Source: Parabacteroides faecalis (GTDB lineage Bacteria; Bacteroidota; Bacteroidia; Bacteroidales; Tannerellaceae). From it: a DNA stretch of 41,287 nt. The stretch is from positions 1-41,287 of the forward strand of contig NZ_JAKZMM010000036.1 in the NCBI RefSeq assembly GCF_022809355.1, given 5' to 3'. Position 1 is the stretch's first letter; each line of letters opens with the position of its first letter. Made by a program: the position numbers and the translations under genes. Positions 9,514-17,688 of this stretch are shown piece by piece. The notes under the pieces are model-generated. The model worked only from the letters and a program-made list of their open reading frames with translations. It was not told where the DNA came from and did no database searches.

Positions 9514-9891
9514 TTACTCTTTAAATGTATAGACTTTGTTAAAGATAAAATTAATGACTGTATAAAACGCCATTGCTATTAATTGATTATAATACGGATC
9601 AATGGGAAGCCAAGCATTCAGCAGGAACAGACATCCCAATTGCAGGAAATAACAGATACCGAATACCAATCCGAAACGAACGGCACTCTTCACCCAACCC
9701 ACCTGACTTTGGAATGTCCATTGCTTATTCCAGATAAAACTATTGACGACTCCGGCAATGTAACCTACCACATTCGACAATACATCCGAGCAATGCAATC
9801 CTTTCATCATTACCCAAATCACCAAAGCCGTGATCAAGGTATTACTGACTCCTACAATACCATATTTAATCGCTTGTCTGACTGTTTTCAT
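9514..9891 (-). CDS. GtrA family membrane protein
   Basis: A 125-aa protein with four predicted transmembrane segments (about residues 11-30, 36-56, 69-89, 96-117). It has the GtrA signature features: YGIVGVSNT at the N-terminus, NKQWTF after the second helix and FNKVYTF at the end. GtrA proteins are thought to help translocate polyprenyl-linked sugars for cell-surface polysaccharide decoration. Its ATG lies inside the end of the upstream 258-aa gene (26-bp overlap), which indicates translational coupling. dnaB follows after 15 bp. No glycosyltransferase partner is nearby, so its substrate is unknown. Confidence 0.9.
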   Translation of the reverse strand: MKTVRQAIKYGIVGVSNTLITALVIWVMMKGLHCSDVLSNVVGYIAGVVNSFIWNKQWTFQSQVGWVKSAVRFGLVFGICYFLQLGCLFLLNAWLPIDPYYNQLIAMAFYTVINFIFNKVYTFKE

Positions 9892-10642
9892 CTGCCTTTT
9901 CCAATATCTCCTGAATCTCCTGTTCTGACAATGGTTTCACGTTGGTAATTGTATACCGGTCAGACAGAAAATGACCGTATTCATTACATTCCCGGATGGT
10001 ATCACCCATTACTTTCTTGATATTTCCGGCAATCGGAATCAGTAACAGTAATTCCACATAGTTTTCTGCCACATGCAAAGTTTCAGTTTCCCAACCAGCT
10101 TGTGAGAAAGCATACGTGAACTCCCGCTCGATTACCTGTCGCTGATAGGATTCGAACGGTTTCCGCCCAGCTGAAACCAGCAAAACATAGAAACGAAGCT
10201 TCGTCCCTTTGCCGCCCATTCCGGTAGAAATATAAATCTGCCGTTCTTCAGAATAATCAGACTCAAGGGCTATCTGAATTTCCATCAACGCCAGATATGC
10301 CCAATTGGCCACTTCCGGATCCGGTCCGTCGGCGACATACTGCTTCAACAACCGGAATGAAACAGGATTCTTTGAGTTAGCCAGATTGAGTAAAAGCTCT
10401 TTCTTCTCCTCTACCGACTTTATCTCTTCCTGATCCGTCAGTTTCCGAAACCAATGATTACATTCTTCATCGTATGCCGGCAGCAAACCACCCGCATTCT
10501 TCTTCCACCGTTCGGAAGCACGGAAATAACGCATCTGTTCTTCTACCGGCACCTGTTGTTCCAGTATATGAATCTTTCCCTTCATGTTTCTGAAGGAATG
10601 TTGGTATTTCCGCAATATATCGTCTTCTTCCTTTTCCATCAT
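9866..10642 (-). CDS. conserved hypothetical protein, 258 aa
   Basis: I do not recognise the family. The protein is soluble, highly charged and without a signal peptide. The N-terminal 60 residues look helical (EEDDILRKYQHSFRNMKGK). Residues about 85-130 have a helix-turn-helix-rich pattern that could be HEAT-like. The C-terminal half (about 145-240) looks alpha/beta. It is 17 bp downstream of yigZ and overlaps the GtrA gene by 26 bp, so it is a true member of the operon. A second possible start is the adjacent Met2. Function open. Confidence 0.72.
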   Translation of the reverse strand: MMEKEEDDILRKYQHSFRNMKGKIHILEQQVPVEEQMRYFRASERWKKNAGGLLPAYDEECNHWFRKLTDQEEIKSVEEKKELLLNLANSKNPVSFRLLKQYVADGPDPEVANWAYLALMEIQIALESDYSEERQIYISTGMGGKGTKLRFYVLLVSAGRKPFESYQRQVIEREFTYAFSQAGWETETLHVAENYVELLLLIPIAGNIKKVMGDTIRECNEYGHFLSDRYTITNVKPLSEQEIQEILEKADENSQTSD

Positions 10643-10659
10643 TATTCTGTTTTGGTTCT

Positions 10660-11265
10660 TTATTCGTCTTCTTTCAGATATGCTGTTTCTACCTTTTGCA
10701 AACGGTTTCGCAGGCGTTCGGCTTCTCCTTTCCGGATGCGTAAGGTCATCACACAGTCCATATCAAACTGCTGGGAAATAATAGTCGGACCATCTTCCTT
10801 TACAATCCGCATGATCTGATTCAGATAAGGATATTCGAATACAACGGTAATGTCTTCATCCACGGTTCGTTCTTCGATGGTTGCAGCCGCAATGGCTTCG
10901 GCGGCGGCTGTCCGGTAAGCAACAATCAGTCCGCTTGTACCTAATTCGATTCCTCCAAAATAACGGATGACAATTACCAGAATATCCGTCAGCTCATTCG
11001 AATTGATCTGTCCCAAGATCGGCTTTCCTGCCGTAGATGAAGGCTCGCCATCATCGTTTGCCCGAAAGGTTTTCCGGTCGGAACCCAGCATATAAGCCCA
11101 ACACACATGGCGGGCATCATAATATTCCTTCCGGTATTTCACCAATTCTGCTTTTACTTCGTCAACGGTTCTGACCGGAATAGCATACGAGATAAAACGG
11201 CTTCGCTTTTCCGTATAATAGCCTTCCGCCAAACCTGTAATCGTTTTATAAGTATCTTCTGCCAT
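10660..11265 (-). CDS. yigZ: YigZ/IMPACT family protein (UPF0029)
   Basis: A 201-aa protein with the UPF0029 N-terminal domain. Clear family segments are KRSRFISYAIPV (about 20-31), ARHVCWAYMLG (50-60), the NDDGEPSSTAGKPIL stretch (about 70-84) and VIRYFGGIELGTSGLIVAYR (about 98-117). The C-terminal 70 residues fit the DUF1949 EF-G-like domain. Family members are linked to ribosome or translation control (the IMPACT homologues), but the bacterial role is not settled. It is separated by 1 bp from the 73-aa gene upstream and 17 bp from the 258-aa gene downstream, within the uvrA-to-nuclease block. Confidence 0.92.
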   Translation of the reverse strand: MAEDTYKTITGLAEGYYTEKRSRFISYAIPVRTVDEVKAELVKYRKEYYDARHVCWAYMLGSDRKTFRANDDGEPSSTAGKPILGQINSNELTDILVIVIRYFGGIELGTSGLIVAYRTAAAEAIAAATIEERTVDEDITVVFEYPYLNQIMRIVKEDGPTIISQQFDMDCVMTLRIRKGEAERLRNRLQKVETAYLKEDE

Positions 11266-11266
11266 A

Positions 11267-11488
11267 TCAATCCGGTATTTTGGTACGTTCCACTTCTTCC
11301 CGATAAGCCCGGAAGTCTTTCATGATCTCTTCTATCTCTTCCACAAAATAAGGATTCTTGACTTGTTCCTTTACTTCGTTATAATAGGCTTCGATGGCAG
11401 CCAGTGCACAGCGGTCTTGTCCGCGAAGGACGAAATAGGGTTCGTCTTTCTCTACACACTGCTTAATCATCTGTATCGGATTCTTCAT
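11267..11488 (-). CDS. small hypothetical protein, 73 aa
   Basis: A small, acidic, helix-rich soluble protein with no recognised domain (QDRCALAAIEAYYNEVKEQ in the middle, a coiled, Glu/Lys-rich second half). It is packed between uvrA and yigZ with single-base gaps on both sides (uvrA stop at 11490-11492, own start at 11488; own stop at 11267-11269, yigZ start at 11265). This spacing strongly suggests a translated, co-regulated gene rather than chance. It may be a partner or regulator of a neighbour, but nothing in the sequence shows which. Confidence 0.72.
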   Translation of the reverse strand: MKNPIQMIKQCVEKDEPYFVLRGQDRCALAAIEAYYNEVKEQVKNPYFVEEIEEIMKDFRAYREEVERTKIPD

Positions 11489-11489
11489 G

Positions 11490-14351
11490 TCATTTCTGTT
11501 TATGTTTGTTCGACCATTCCAGTTCTTCTTTCAGATAAGGTGCCGTAAAACCTACTTGCTGCGCTGCCAGCATTTCGGGTGTTCCGGCAAACAGGATTTC
11601 TCCTCCGCGCCGTCCGCCTTCCGGTCCCAGGTCAATGATATAATCGGCCGACTTGATTACGTCAAGATTATGCTCGATCACAACGACGGTATTGCCTTTC
11701 TCTACCAGCTTATTCAAGACTCCCAACAATACACGGATGTCTTCGAAATGCAATCCGGTTGTCGGTTCATCCAATACATATAAAGTATTACCGGTATCTT
11801 TCTTGGCCAGTTCGGTAGCCAGTTTTACGCGTTGACTTTCTCCACCGGAAAGTGTCGTAGATGGCTGCCCCAACTTGATATATCCTAATCCTACATCTTG
11901 CAGCACCTTTATCTTCGACAAGATGGAAGGTATATTCTCAAAGAATTCAACGGCCATATTGATGGTCATATCCAATACGTCGGCAATTGACTTTCCTCGG
12001 AAACGGACTTCCAATGTTTCCCGGTTATAACGCTTTCCCTGACAATCTTCGCAAGGAACCAAAACATCCGGAAGGAAATTCATTTCGATTGTCTTGTAGC
12101 CATTCCCTTTACAGGTTTCACAACGTCCGCCAGATACATTGAACGAGAAACGCCCTGGTTTGTAACCACGCATCTTAGCTTCGGGCAACTCAACGAAGAG
12201 ATTGCGGATATCGGAGAAGACACCGGTATAAGTAGCCGGATTGCTTCGTGGCGACCGACCGATCGGCGACTGGTCAACATTCACGATCTTATCCACGTAT
12301 TCCAATCCTTCAATGGCTTCGTAAGGCAACGGATCTTCCAGTGAACGATAGAAATGCTGGCTCAAGATCGGTTGCAAGGTCCGGTTGATCAAAGAAGATT
12401 TACCACTTCCCGACACACCGGTCACACAAATAAAGGTTCCCAAGGGGAAAGATGCCGTAACATGCTTCAGGTTATTTCCGCTTGCCCCGATAATCTTCAG
12501 GAATTTCCCATTACCCGGACGGCGTGTCTCCGGTACGGCTATTTCCGACTTCCCGTTCAGGTAAGCCGAAGTCAAGGTATCCGACTTCAACATCTCTGCC
12601 GGAGTTCCGGCAAAGACGACTTCACCACCCAAACGTCCGGCCCGTGGTCCCATATCAATGATATAATCGGCATTCAGCATCATGTCTTTGTCGTGCTCCA
12701 CCACAATCACCGAATTACCCAAGTCGCGAAGCTGCTTCAACGAATGAATCAAACGGATGTTATCCCGCTGGTGCAATCCGATACTGGGCTCGTCGAGGAT
12801 ATAAAGCACATTCACCAGCTGACTCCCGATTTGCGTTGCCAACCGGATACGCTGACTTTCTCCGCCCGACAAACTCCCCGACGAACGGTTCAGTGACAAA
12901 TAATCCAGTCCTACTTCGAGGAGGAAATTCAAACGCGAACGGATTTCTTTCAGGATTTCGACTGCGATCGTCCGTTGTTTTCCATCCAGTTTATCTTCCA
13001 GTCCGTCGAGCCATTCCTTCAATTCCGAAATATCCATGGCAGCCAGCTCGGCAATGTTCTTGCCGGCGATGCGATAGTGCAAAGCCTCTTGATTCAGGCG
13101 TTGCCCCTTACACTCCGGACAGACCGTCATCTTGATAAACTGTCCCGCCCACTTCTGGGCAGAAGCCGATGCATCCATCTCCTGTTGCATCATGATATAC
13201 TTGGCCACCCCTTCATACGAAAGGAAATAACGCGACGTATCCAGCAGTTCTCCTTTGATTTGTAACGGCTCGTCGGTTCCGTTCATGATTTCATCCATTG
13301 CTTCTTCCGGAATCTCCTGAATAGGCGTCTTAAGCGTTAGTCCGTATTTCTGACATATAGCTTCAATCTGCCAGAAGATCAGTGTATTTTTATATTTACC
13401 CAACGCCACGATACCACCATTATAGATGCTTACCGACGGATCAGGCACGATTTTCTCCATATCCAACAGATTGACTTGTCCCAGCCCTTTACACTTCGGA
13501 CAAGCTCCTTGTGGCGAATTAAACGAGAAGTTATGCGGCGCCGACTCACTGTATGAAAGTCCCGTTACCGGGTCCATCAATCGCTTACTGTAATGACGCG
13601 CCTCGCCCGAGTCGGCATCCAAGACGAGAATAAGTCCGTCGCCTTGCTTCATCGCCACTTGCAGACTTTCCTTCAGACGCCGCTCGTCACTGTCGGAAAC
13701 AATCAACTTGTCGATCACCACTTCTACGTTGTGCATCTTGTACCGGTCGAGCTTCATCCCGTGGATAATCTCACGCATTTCGCCATCCACCCGCACATTC
13801 AGATACCCTTTCTTCCGCAACTGTTCGAACAATTCCTTATAATGTCCCTTACGGTTGCGCACAACAGGTGCCAGGATATAGGTACGTTTCCCCTTATAAC
13901 GTTCGAGAATCAGGTGCAAAACCTGCTCTTCGGTATATTTAACCATCTTCTCTCCGCTCAGGTACGACCAGGCTTCGCCGGCACGGGCATACAACAAGCG
14001 CAGGAAATCGTATATTTCTGTCGTTGTTCCCACGGTCGAACGCGGGTTCTTATTGGTAGTTTTCTGCTCAATTGAGATGACAGGGCTCAACCCGGTGACT
14101 TTATCCACATCCGGGCGTTCCATATTTCCCAGGAAATTCCGGGCATAAGCCGAAAAGGTTTCCACATAGCGCCGCTGACCTTCGGCAAAAAGCGTATCGA
14201 AAGCCAACGAAGACTTTCCGCTGCCACTCATTCCCGTAATCACCGTCAGTGTATTACGCGGAATCTCAACGTCTATATTCTTCAGATTGTGAACCCTAGC
14301 TCCCCAAACGGAAATTTTACCTGTCTCTAATGCATCCTTGTCTATCGCCAT
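11490..14351 (-). CDS. uvrA: excinuclease ABC subunit A
   Basis: The damage-recognition ATPase of nucleotide excision repair, acting with UvrB and UvrC. The 953 residues show both ABC modules: Walker [10 protein letters not shown] near residue 40 and GVSGSGKSS near 643, with ABC signatures LSGGESQR near 490 and 831. The zinc modules are present as CPKCKG near 280 with CPECKG later in the first half, and CETCKG...CEDCQG near 742-766. Length is normal. It is the first gene of the leftward block and is divergent from the oxidoreductase operon. A poor -7 match (TATCTTTA on its strand, 14392-14399) is the only promoter-like element noticed upstream. Confidence 0.97.
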   Translation of the reverse strand: MAIDKDALETGKISVWGARVHNLKNIDVEIPRNTLTVITGMSGSGKSSLAFDTLFAEGQRRYVETFSAYARNFLGNMERPDVDKVTGLSPVISIEQKTTNKNPRSTVGTTTEIYDFLRLLYARAGEAWSYLSGEKMVKYTEEQVLHLILERYKGKRTYILAPVVRNRKGHYKELFEQLRKKGYLNVRVDGEMREIIHGMKLDRYKMHNVEVVIDKLIVSDSDERRLKESLQVAMKQGDGLILVLDADSGEARHYSKRLMDPVTGLSYSESAPHNFSFNSPQGACPKCKGLGQVNLLDMEKIVPDPSVSIYNGGIVALGKYKNTLIFWQIEAICQKYGLTLKTPIQEIPEEAMDEIMNGTDEPLQIKGELLDTSRYFLSYEGVAKYIMMQQEMDASASAQKWAGQFIKMTVCPECKGQRLNQEALHYRIAGKNIAELAAMDISELKEWLDGLEDKLDGKQRTIAVEILKEIRSRLNFLLEVGLDYLSLNRSSGSLSGGESQRIRLATQIGSQLVNVLYILDEPSIGLHQRDNIRLIHSLKQLRDLGNSVIVVEHDKDMMLNADYIIDMGPRAGRLGGEVVFAGTPAEMLKSDTLTSAYLNGKSEIAVPETRRPGNGKFLKIIGASGNNLKHVTASFPLGTFICVTGVSGSGKSSLINRTLQPILSQHFYRSLEDPLPYEAIEGLEYVDKIVNVDQSPIGRSPRSNPATYTGVFSDIRNLFVELPEAKMRGYKPGRFSFNVSGGRCETCKGNGYKTIEMNFLPDVLVPCEDCQGKRYNRETLEVRFRGKSIADVLDMTINMAVEFFENIPSILSKIKVLQDVGLGYIKLGQPSTTLSGGESQRVKLATELAKKDTGNTLYVLDEPTTGLHFEDIRVLLGVLNKLVEKGNTVVVIEHNLDVIKSADYIIDLGPEGGRRGGEILFAGTPEMLAAQQVGFTAPYLKEELEWSNKHKQK

Positions 14352-14532
14352 ACGTTAAAATAACAGATTAGCTCATTTCTATTTTGACCCGTAAAGATAC
14401 ATTTTTTCCAGGCTTCACGCACCATCGTCCCATCCTAATTCTCGAAAATTAAGAAAAATCGTACTTCCGCAAGGCTGTTCCGGCTCTGCCATACACCTTA
14501 TTATCCTTCGCCAGCCCCCAAGTAAAGAAATG

Positions 14533-14546
14533 GATGTCATGACATC
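14533..14546. promoter_or_regulatory. 14-bp perfect palindrome, possible operator
   Basis: GATGTCATGACATC is self-complementary over all 14 bases and lies in the uvrA/kor divergent region. It is followed by a short T-run (14547-14550). The stem has no loop, which fits a dimeric regulator site better than a terminator. No regulator can be named. Confidence 0.35.
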
Positions 14547-14574
14547 TTTTTGAGATTTTCTTATGGAAATCTTT

Positions 14575-14658
14575 ATTCGCCCAGGGCGAATATATAAACT
14601 GCACTAGCGAATACATATTCGCCTAGGGTGAACATATATTCAACAAGGGCGAATAAAC
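14575..14658. repeat. four-unit 21-bp palindrome array (array A)
   Basis: Units start at 14575, 14596, 14617 and 14638, exactly 21 bp apart. Unit 1 contains a perfect 17-nt palindrome, ATTCGCCCAGGGCGAAT, and units 3 and 4 are degenerate versions (ATTCGCCTAGGGTGAAC, ATTCAACAAGGGCGAAT). Unit 2 keeps mainly the right arm (GCGAAT). Four AT-rich bases separate successive 17-nt cores. There are no unique spacers and no translated product, so this is neither a CRISPR array nor part of a gene. Confidence 0.8.
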
Positions 14659-14730
14659 TTTTCTTGCAGACATCTTGAAGTATTTTTCACTAAAAAAGGA
14701 GAAAAAGAAAACAGTATTCAAAGTTTTTAT

Positions 14731-14738
14731 TACCTTTG
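14731..14738 (+). promoter_or_regulatory. -7 element for the 2-oxoacid oxidoreductase operon
   Basis: TACCTTTG is an exact TAnnTTTG match, 43 bp upstream of the first ATG (14782), predicting a leader near 40 nt. No clear -33 box is seen at the usual spacing, which would fit a promoter needing an activator. Confidence 0.6.
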
Positions 14739-14781
14739 GCAACCGAATAAAAGTGTTACAATCGTTTAATCATAAAGGTAT

Positions 14782-15012
14782 ATGGCAAAATTCAGAGGCG
14801 CCGTCGTAGTCAATACAGAGCGGTGTAAAGGCTGTAATCTTTGCGTAGTAGCCTGTCCGGCCGATGTATTGGAACTACACCCGCGGGAAGTAAACAACAA
14901 AGGTTACCATTATGTATATATGAAGCATCCCGACAACTGCATCGGGTGTGCAAGTTGTGGATTAGTATGTCCGGACGGATGTTTAACGATCTATAAAAAG
15001 AAAATTGATTGA
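14782..15012 (+). CDS. 2-oxoacid:ferredoxin oxidoreductase, delta (ferredoxin) subunit
   Basis: A 76-aa dicluster ferredoxin subunit. The two 4Fe-4S motifs are complete: C15-x2-C18-x2-C21-x3-C25-P and C53-x2-C56-x2-C59-x3-C63-P. It carries electrons between the thiamine-containing core and soluble ferredoxin in four-subunit KorDABC/VorDABC-type enzymes. It is first in the operon, with the alpha subunit starting 3 bp after its stop. The enzyme reversibly converts a 2-oxoacid plus CoA to acyl-CoA, CO2 and reduced ferredoxin. Whether the acid is 2-oxoglutarate or a branched-chain 2-oxoacid cannot be told from this subunit. Confidence 0.92.
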   Translation: MAKFRGAVVVNTERCKGCNLCVVACPADVLELHPREVNNKGYHYVYMKHPDNCIGCASCGLVCPDGCLTIYKKKID

Positions 15013-15015
15013 CCT

Positions 15016-16098
15016 ATGGCTGAAGAGATAAAACTTATGAAGGGCAACGAGGCAATCGCCCGTGCAGCTATCCGCTATGGTGTGGACGGATATTTCGGTT
15101 ATCCTATCACTCCACAGTCGGAAGTCCTGGAAACACTCATGGCTGAAATGCCGTGGGAAACAACTGGTATGGTGGTTTTGCAGGCAGAGAGTGAAGTAGC
15201 AGCTATTAATATGGTATATGGCGGAGCCGGAACCGGTAAAAGAGTCATGACATCTTCGTCAAGTCCGGGCGTCAGTCTGAAGCAAGAAGGTATTTCTTAC
15301 CTGGCAGGTGCCGAACTTCCTTGTCTGATTGTAAACGTCATGCGTGGAGGTCCGGGTTTAGGAACCATTCAGCCCAGTCAGGCCGATTATTTCCAGACTG
15401 TAAAAGGTGGCGGACACGGAGATTACCGGTTAATCGCTTTGGCTCCTTCATCCGTACAGGAAATGGCAGACTTCGTAGGCCTTGGTTTTGAATTAGCATT
15501 CAAGTATCGGAATCCGGCTATTATTCTGGCCGACGGAATCGTTGGGCAGATGATGGAAAAAGTAGTACTTCCTCCTTTCCATCCGCGCCGTACCGAAGAA
15601 GAAATCATTGCAGAATGTCCATGGGCAGTACAAGGTAAAAAGGCAAACCGCAAGCCGAACATCATCACTTCTTTGGAATTAGATCCGGCTCGCATGGAAG
15701 AAAACAACATCCGTTTCCAGGCTAAATACCGTCAGATAGAAGAAAACGAAGTCCGTTACGAAGAATTCATGTGCGAAGATGCCGAATATCTGCTGATCGC
15801 CTTTGGTTCGTCGGCTCGTATCTGCCAAAAGGCTGTTGAATTGGCCCGCGCTGAAGGTATCAAACTCGGATTACTTCGTCCGATCACCTTGTGGCCGTTC
15901 CCGACAAAGCAAATTGCCCGTTATGCAGATCAGGTAAAAGGTATGCTATCTGTTGAGCTGAACGCCGGACAAATGGTAGAAGATGTTCGTCTGGCCGTTG
16001 AATGTCGTGTGAAAGTAGAACACTTCGGTCGCTTGGGTGGAATCGTATTCACTCCGAATGAAGTATTAGATGCTTTGAAAGAGAAAATCATCGGATAA
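15016..16098 (+). CDS. 2-oxoacid:ferredoxin oxidoreductase, alpha subunit (VorB/KorA)
   Basis: A 360-aa subunit of the anaerobic 2-oxoacid:ferredoxin oxidoreductase. The N-terminal pyrimidine-binding domain is marked by GNEAIARAAIRYGVDGYFGYPITPQ-type sequence (about residues 9-33) and TSSSSPGVSLKQEG (about 79-92). The C-terminal domain II follows from about residue 255 (YLLIAFGSSARICQKAVE). Homologues are annotated as 3-methyl-2-oxobutanoate dehydrogenase subunit VorB or 2-oxoglutarate ferredoxin oxidoreductase subunit alpha; sequence reading alone does not decide. It is 3 bp behind the ferredoxin subunit and 5 bp ahead of a small membrane protein gene. Confidence 0.92.
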   Translation: MAEEIKLMKGNEAIARAAIRYGVDGYFGYPITPQSEVLETLMAEMPWETTGMVVLQAESEVAAINMVYGGAGTGKRVMTSSSSPGVSLKQEGISYLAGAELPCLIVNVMRGGPGLGTIQPSQADYFQTVKGGGHGDYRLIALAPSSVQEMADFVGLGFELAFKYRNPAIILADGIVGQMMEKVVLPPFHPRRTEEEIIAECPWAVQGKKANRKPNIITSLELDPARMEENNIRFQAKYRQIEENEVRYEEFMCEDAEYLLIAFGSSARICQKAVELARAEGIKLGLLRPITLWPFPTKQIARYADQVKGMLSVELNAGQMVEDVRLAVECRVKVEHFGRLGGIVFTPNEVLDALKEKIIG

Positions 16099-16103
16099 AA
16101 GCC

Positions 16104-16277
16104 ATGATGCGAGGAAGCAAATTAGATGAAATACTGACTCTGTTGTTCATGCTTTTGGCAATAGGGACGGTTGTATGTTTCTTTCTGGGCGCAGCCTATC
16201 GGACCGAAGTACTTGTTATCGGAGGTATCGCTGTGGTGATCCGGATCGCACAATACATACTAAGATATTTTTATTAA
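16104..16277 (+). CDS. 57-aa two-helix membrane protein inside the oxidoreductase operon
   Basis: A short gene starting ATG at 16104 and ending TAA at 16277. It is easy to miss because of its size. The product starts MMRGSKLDEILTLLFML and has two hydrophobic segments (about residues 9-31 and 36-52) joined by a short polar turn (AYRTE), with a basic, aromatic C-terminus (RYFY). It begins 5 bp after the alpha-subunit stop and ends 19 bp before the beta-subunit ATG, so it is transcribed with the enzyme. The likely topology is a hairpin in the inner membrane. A role in tethering the enzyme to the membrane is inference only; I know of no named family. Confidence 0.78.
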   Translation: MMRGSKLDEILTLLFMLLAIGTVVCFFLGAAYRTEVLVIGGIAVVIRIAQYILRYFY

Positions 16278-16296
16278 AGAAGAAGCTGGATTGATT

Positions 16297-17061
16297 ATGG
16301 AAATAAACGAAATCATAAAACCGGAAAACTTGGTATATGAAAAGCCCAAGTTAATGAACGACAATCCGATGCACTACTGCCCCGGTTGCAGTCATGGTGT
16401 CATCCACAAGCTTATTGCTGAGGTGATTGCCGAAATGGGAATGGAAGACAAGACTATAGGTGTGTCTCCGGTAGGCTGCGCAGTGTTTGCCTACAATTAT
16501 ATAGATATTGACTGGGAAGAAGCAGCCCACGGACGTGCGCCAGCCATTGCAACAGCCATCAAAAGACTGAATCCGTCGAAGATGGTATTCACTTATCAGG
16601 GCGACGGCGACTTGGCTGCTATCGGTACAGCAGAAACGATCCACGCAGCTAACCGCGGAGAGAATATTGTAATTATCTTCGTCAACAACGCCATCTATGG
16701 TATGACTGGCGGACAAATGGCTCCGACAACCTTGGTTGGCATGAAGACTGCCACTTGTCCTTACGGCCGTAACGTAGCACTTAATGGCTATCCTTTGAAG
16801 ATCAGCAACCTGTTGGCCGAACTCGAAGGTACTTGTCTGGTAACTCGTCAAAGCGTACACAACGCGGCTGCCGTACGGAAAGCCAAGAAAATGTTACGCA
16901 AGGCATTCGAAAACTCTATGGCTGGAAAAGGAACTTCGGTAGTCGAATTTGTTTCGACTTGTTCTTCTGGTTGGAAGATGTCGCCCGAACAAGCCAACAA
17001 ATGGATGGAAGAAAACATGTTCCCCTTCTATCCGCTGGGTGATTTAAAGAATGTGGAATAA
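16297..17061 (+). CDS. 2-oxoacid:ferredoxin oxidoreductase, beta (TPP-binding) subunit
   Basis: A 254-aa thiamine-pyrophosphate-binding subunit. The TPP/Mg motif is visible as G102-D-G-D105 followed by N130-N131 (VNNAIYGMTGGQ). A Cys pair CPGCSHG (28-34) is typical of this subunit family. I prefer the ATG at 16297 over an in-frame TTG six bases upstream, because MEINEIIKPENL is the usual kind of beginning and ATG dominates in this genome. It follows the 57-aa membrane protein gene and precedes the gamma subunit by 15 bp. Confidence 0.92.
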   Translation: MEINEIIKPENLVYEKPKLMNDNPMHYCPGCSHGVIHKLIAEVIAEMGMEDKTIGVSPVGCAVFAYNYIDIDWEEAAHGRAPAIATAIKRLNPSKMVFTYQGDGDLAAIGTAETIHAANRGENIVIIFVNNAIYGMTGGQMAPTTLVGMKTATCPYGRNVALNGYPLKISNLLAELEGTCLVTRQSVHNAAAVRKAKKMLRKAFENSMAGKGTSVVEFVSTCSSGWKMSPEQANKWMEENMFPFYPLGDLKNVE

Positions 17062-17076
17062 TAAACGGAAAAAGAG

Positions 17077-17619
17077 ATGAAACACGAAATAATTATAGCA
17101 GGATTTGGTGGTCAGGGAGTCTTGTCAATGGGTAAGATTCTGGCTTATTCCGGACTAATGGAAGGCAAAGAAGTAACCTGGATGCCTTCTTACGGACCCG
17201 AACAACGCGGTGGAACAGCCAATGTAACCGTGATTTTGAGCGATGATCCGATCAGTTCTCCGATTCTGAACGAATACGATATCGCCATCATTCTGAACCA
17301 GCCCTCACTCGATAAGTTCGAAAGCAAAGTAAAGCCGGGCGGTATCCTGATTTATGACGGCTACGGCATTCACTCAGAAATCAAACGCAAAGACATTCAG
17401 GTCTATCGCGTAGATGCCATGGATGCAGCAGCCGAAATGAATAATGCAAAAGCTTTCAACATGCTGATCTTAGGTGGTCTGCTGAAAGTTGTTCCGATGG
17501 TAAAGATGGAAAATGTACTGTTAGGTTTGAAGAAATCATTACCCGAACGGCATCATAACCTGATTCCGATGAACGAAGCAGCCATCCTCAAAGGCATGGA
17601 GATCATTCAGAAAGTCTGA
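17077..17619 (+). CDS. 2-oxoacid:ferredoxin oxidoreductase, gamma subunit
   Basis: A 180-aa gamma-domain protein with the Gly-rich start G9-F-G-G-Q-G14 and the GPEQRGGTANVTV segment (about residues 47-59) that is characteristic of the POR/KOR gamma family; this domain helps bind coenzyme A. It completes the delta-alpha-(membrane protein)-beta-gamma set. A strong terminator begins 23 bp after its stop, so the operon ends here. Confidence 0.93.
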   Translation: MKHEIIIAGFGGQGVLSMGKILAYSGLMEGKEVTWMPSYGPEQRGGTANVTVILSDDPISSPILNEYDIAIILNQPSLDKFESKVKPGGILIYDGYGIHSEIKRKDIQVYRVDAMDAAAEMNNAKAFNMLILGGLLKVVPMVKMENVLLGLKKSLPERHHNLIPMNEAAILKGMEIIQKV

Positions 17620-17642
17620 GTTCGACAAAAAATGATAAAGAT

Positions 17643-17675
17643 AAGGCGTTTCTTTCGAGAGAAACGCCTTTTTTA
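17643..17675 (+). terminator. Rho-independent terminator of the oxidoreductase operon
   Basis: AAGGCGTTTCT (17643-17653) and AGAAACGCCTT (17660-17670) form a perfect 11-bp stem with a TTCGAG loop, followed by TTTT (17671-17674). The T-run abuts the promoter of the next gene. Confidence 0.92.
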
Positions 17676-17683
17676 TATCTTTG
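17653..17683 (+). promoter_or_regulatory. promoter of the porin gene, overlapping the terminator
   Basis: -7 element TATCTTTG at 17676-17683, 5 bp before the ATG at 17689. A 3-of-4 match to the -33 TTTG box (TTTC, 17653-17656) sits 19 bp upstream, inside the preceding terminator hairpin. With the usual offset the transcript would start at or within 2 nt of the ATG, giving a leaderless mRNA. Confidence 0.65.
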
Positions 17684-17688
17684 CCCCG

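Larger units (their letters stand above)
14352..14781. other. 430-bp divergent intergenic region uvrA / kor operon
   Basis: No gene is seen. The region contains a poor -7 match for uvrA (14392-14399, minus strand), a 14-bp perfect palindrome (14533-14546), a four-unit 21-bp repeat array (14575-14658) and a good plus-strand -7 element for the oxidoreductase operon (14731-14738). The array therefore sits about 75 bp upstream of the predicted + strand promoter. Confidence 0.7.

Noticed and set aside
14575-14658. CRISPR-like array
   Set aside because: Units are tandem with only four bases between cores, with no unique spacers and no cas genes.
16291-16296. TTG start for the beta subunit gene
   Set aside because: An ATG follows two codons later and fits the family N-terminus; alternative starts are rare among these genes.
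17632-17688. N-terminal extension of the porin from an in-frame ATG at 17632
   Set aside because: The extension crosses the upstream terminator and the -7 box, and would bury the signal peptide.
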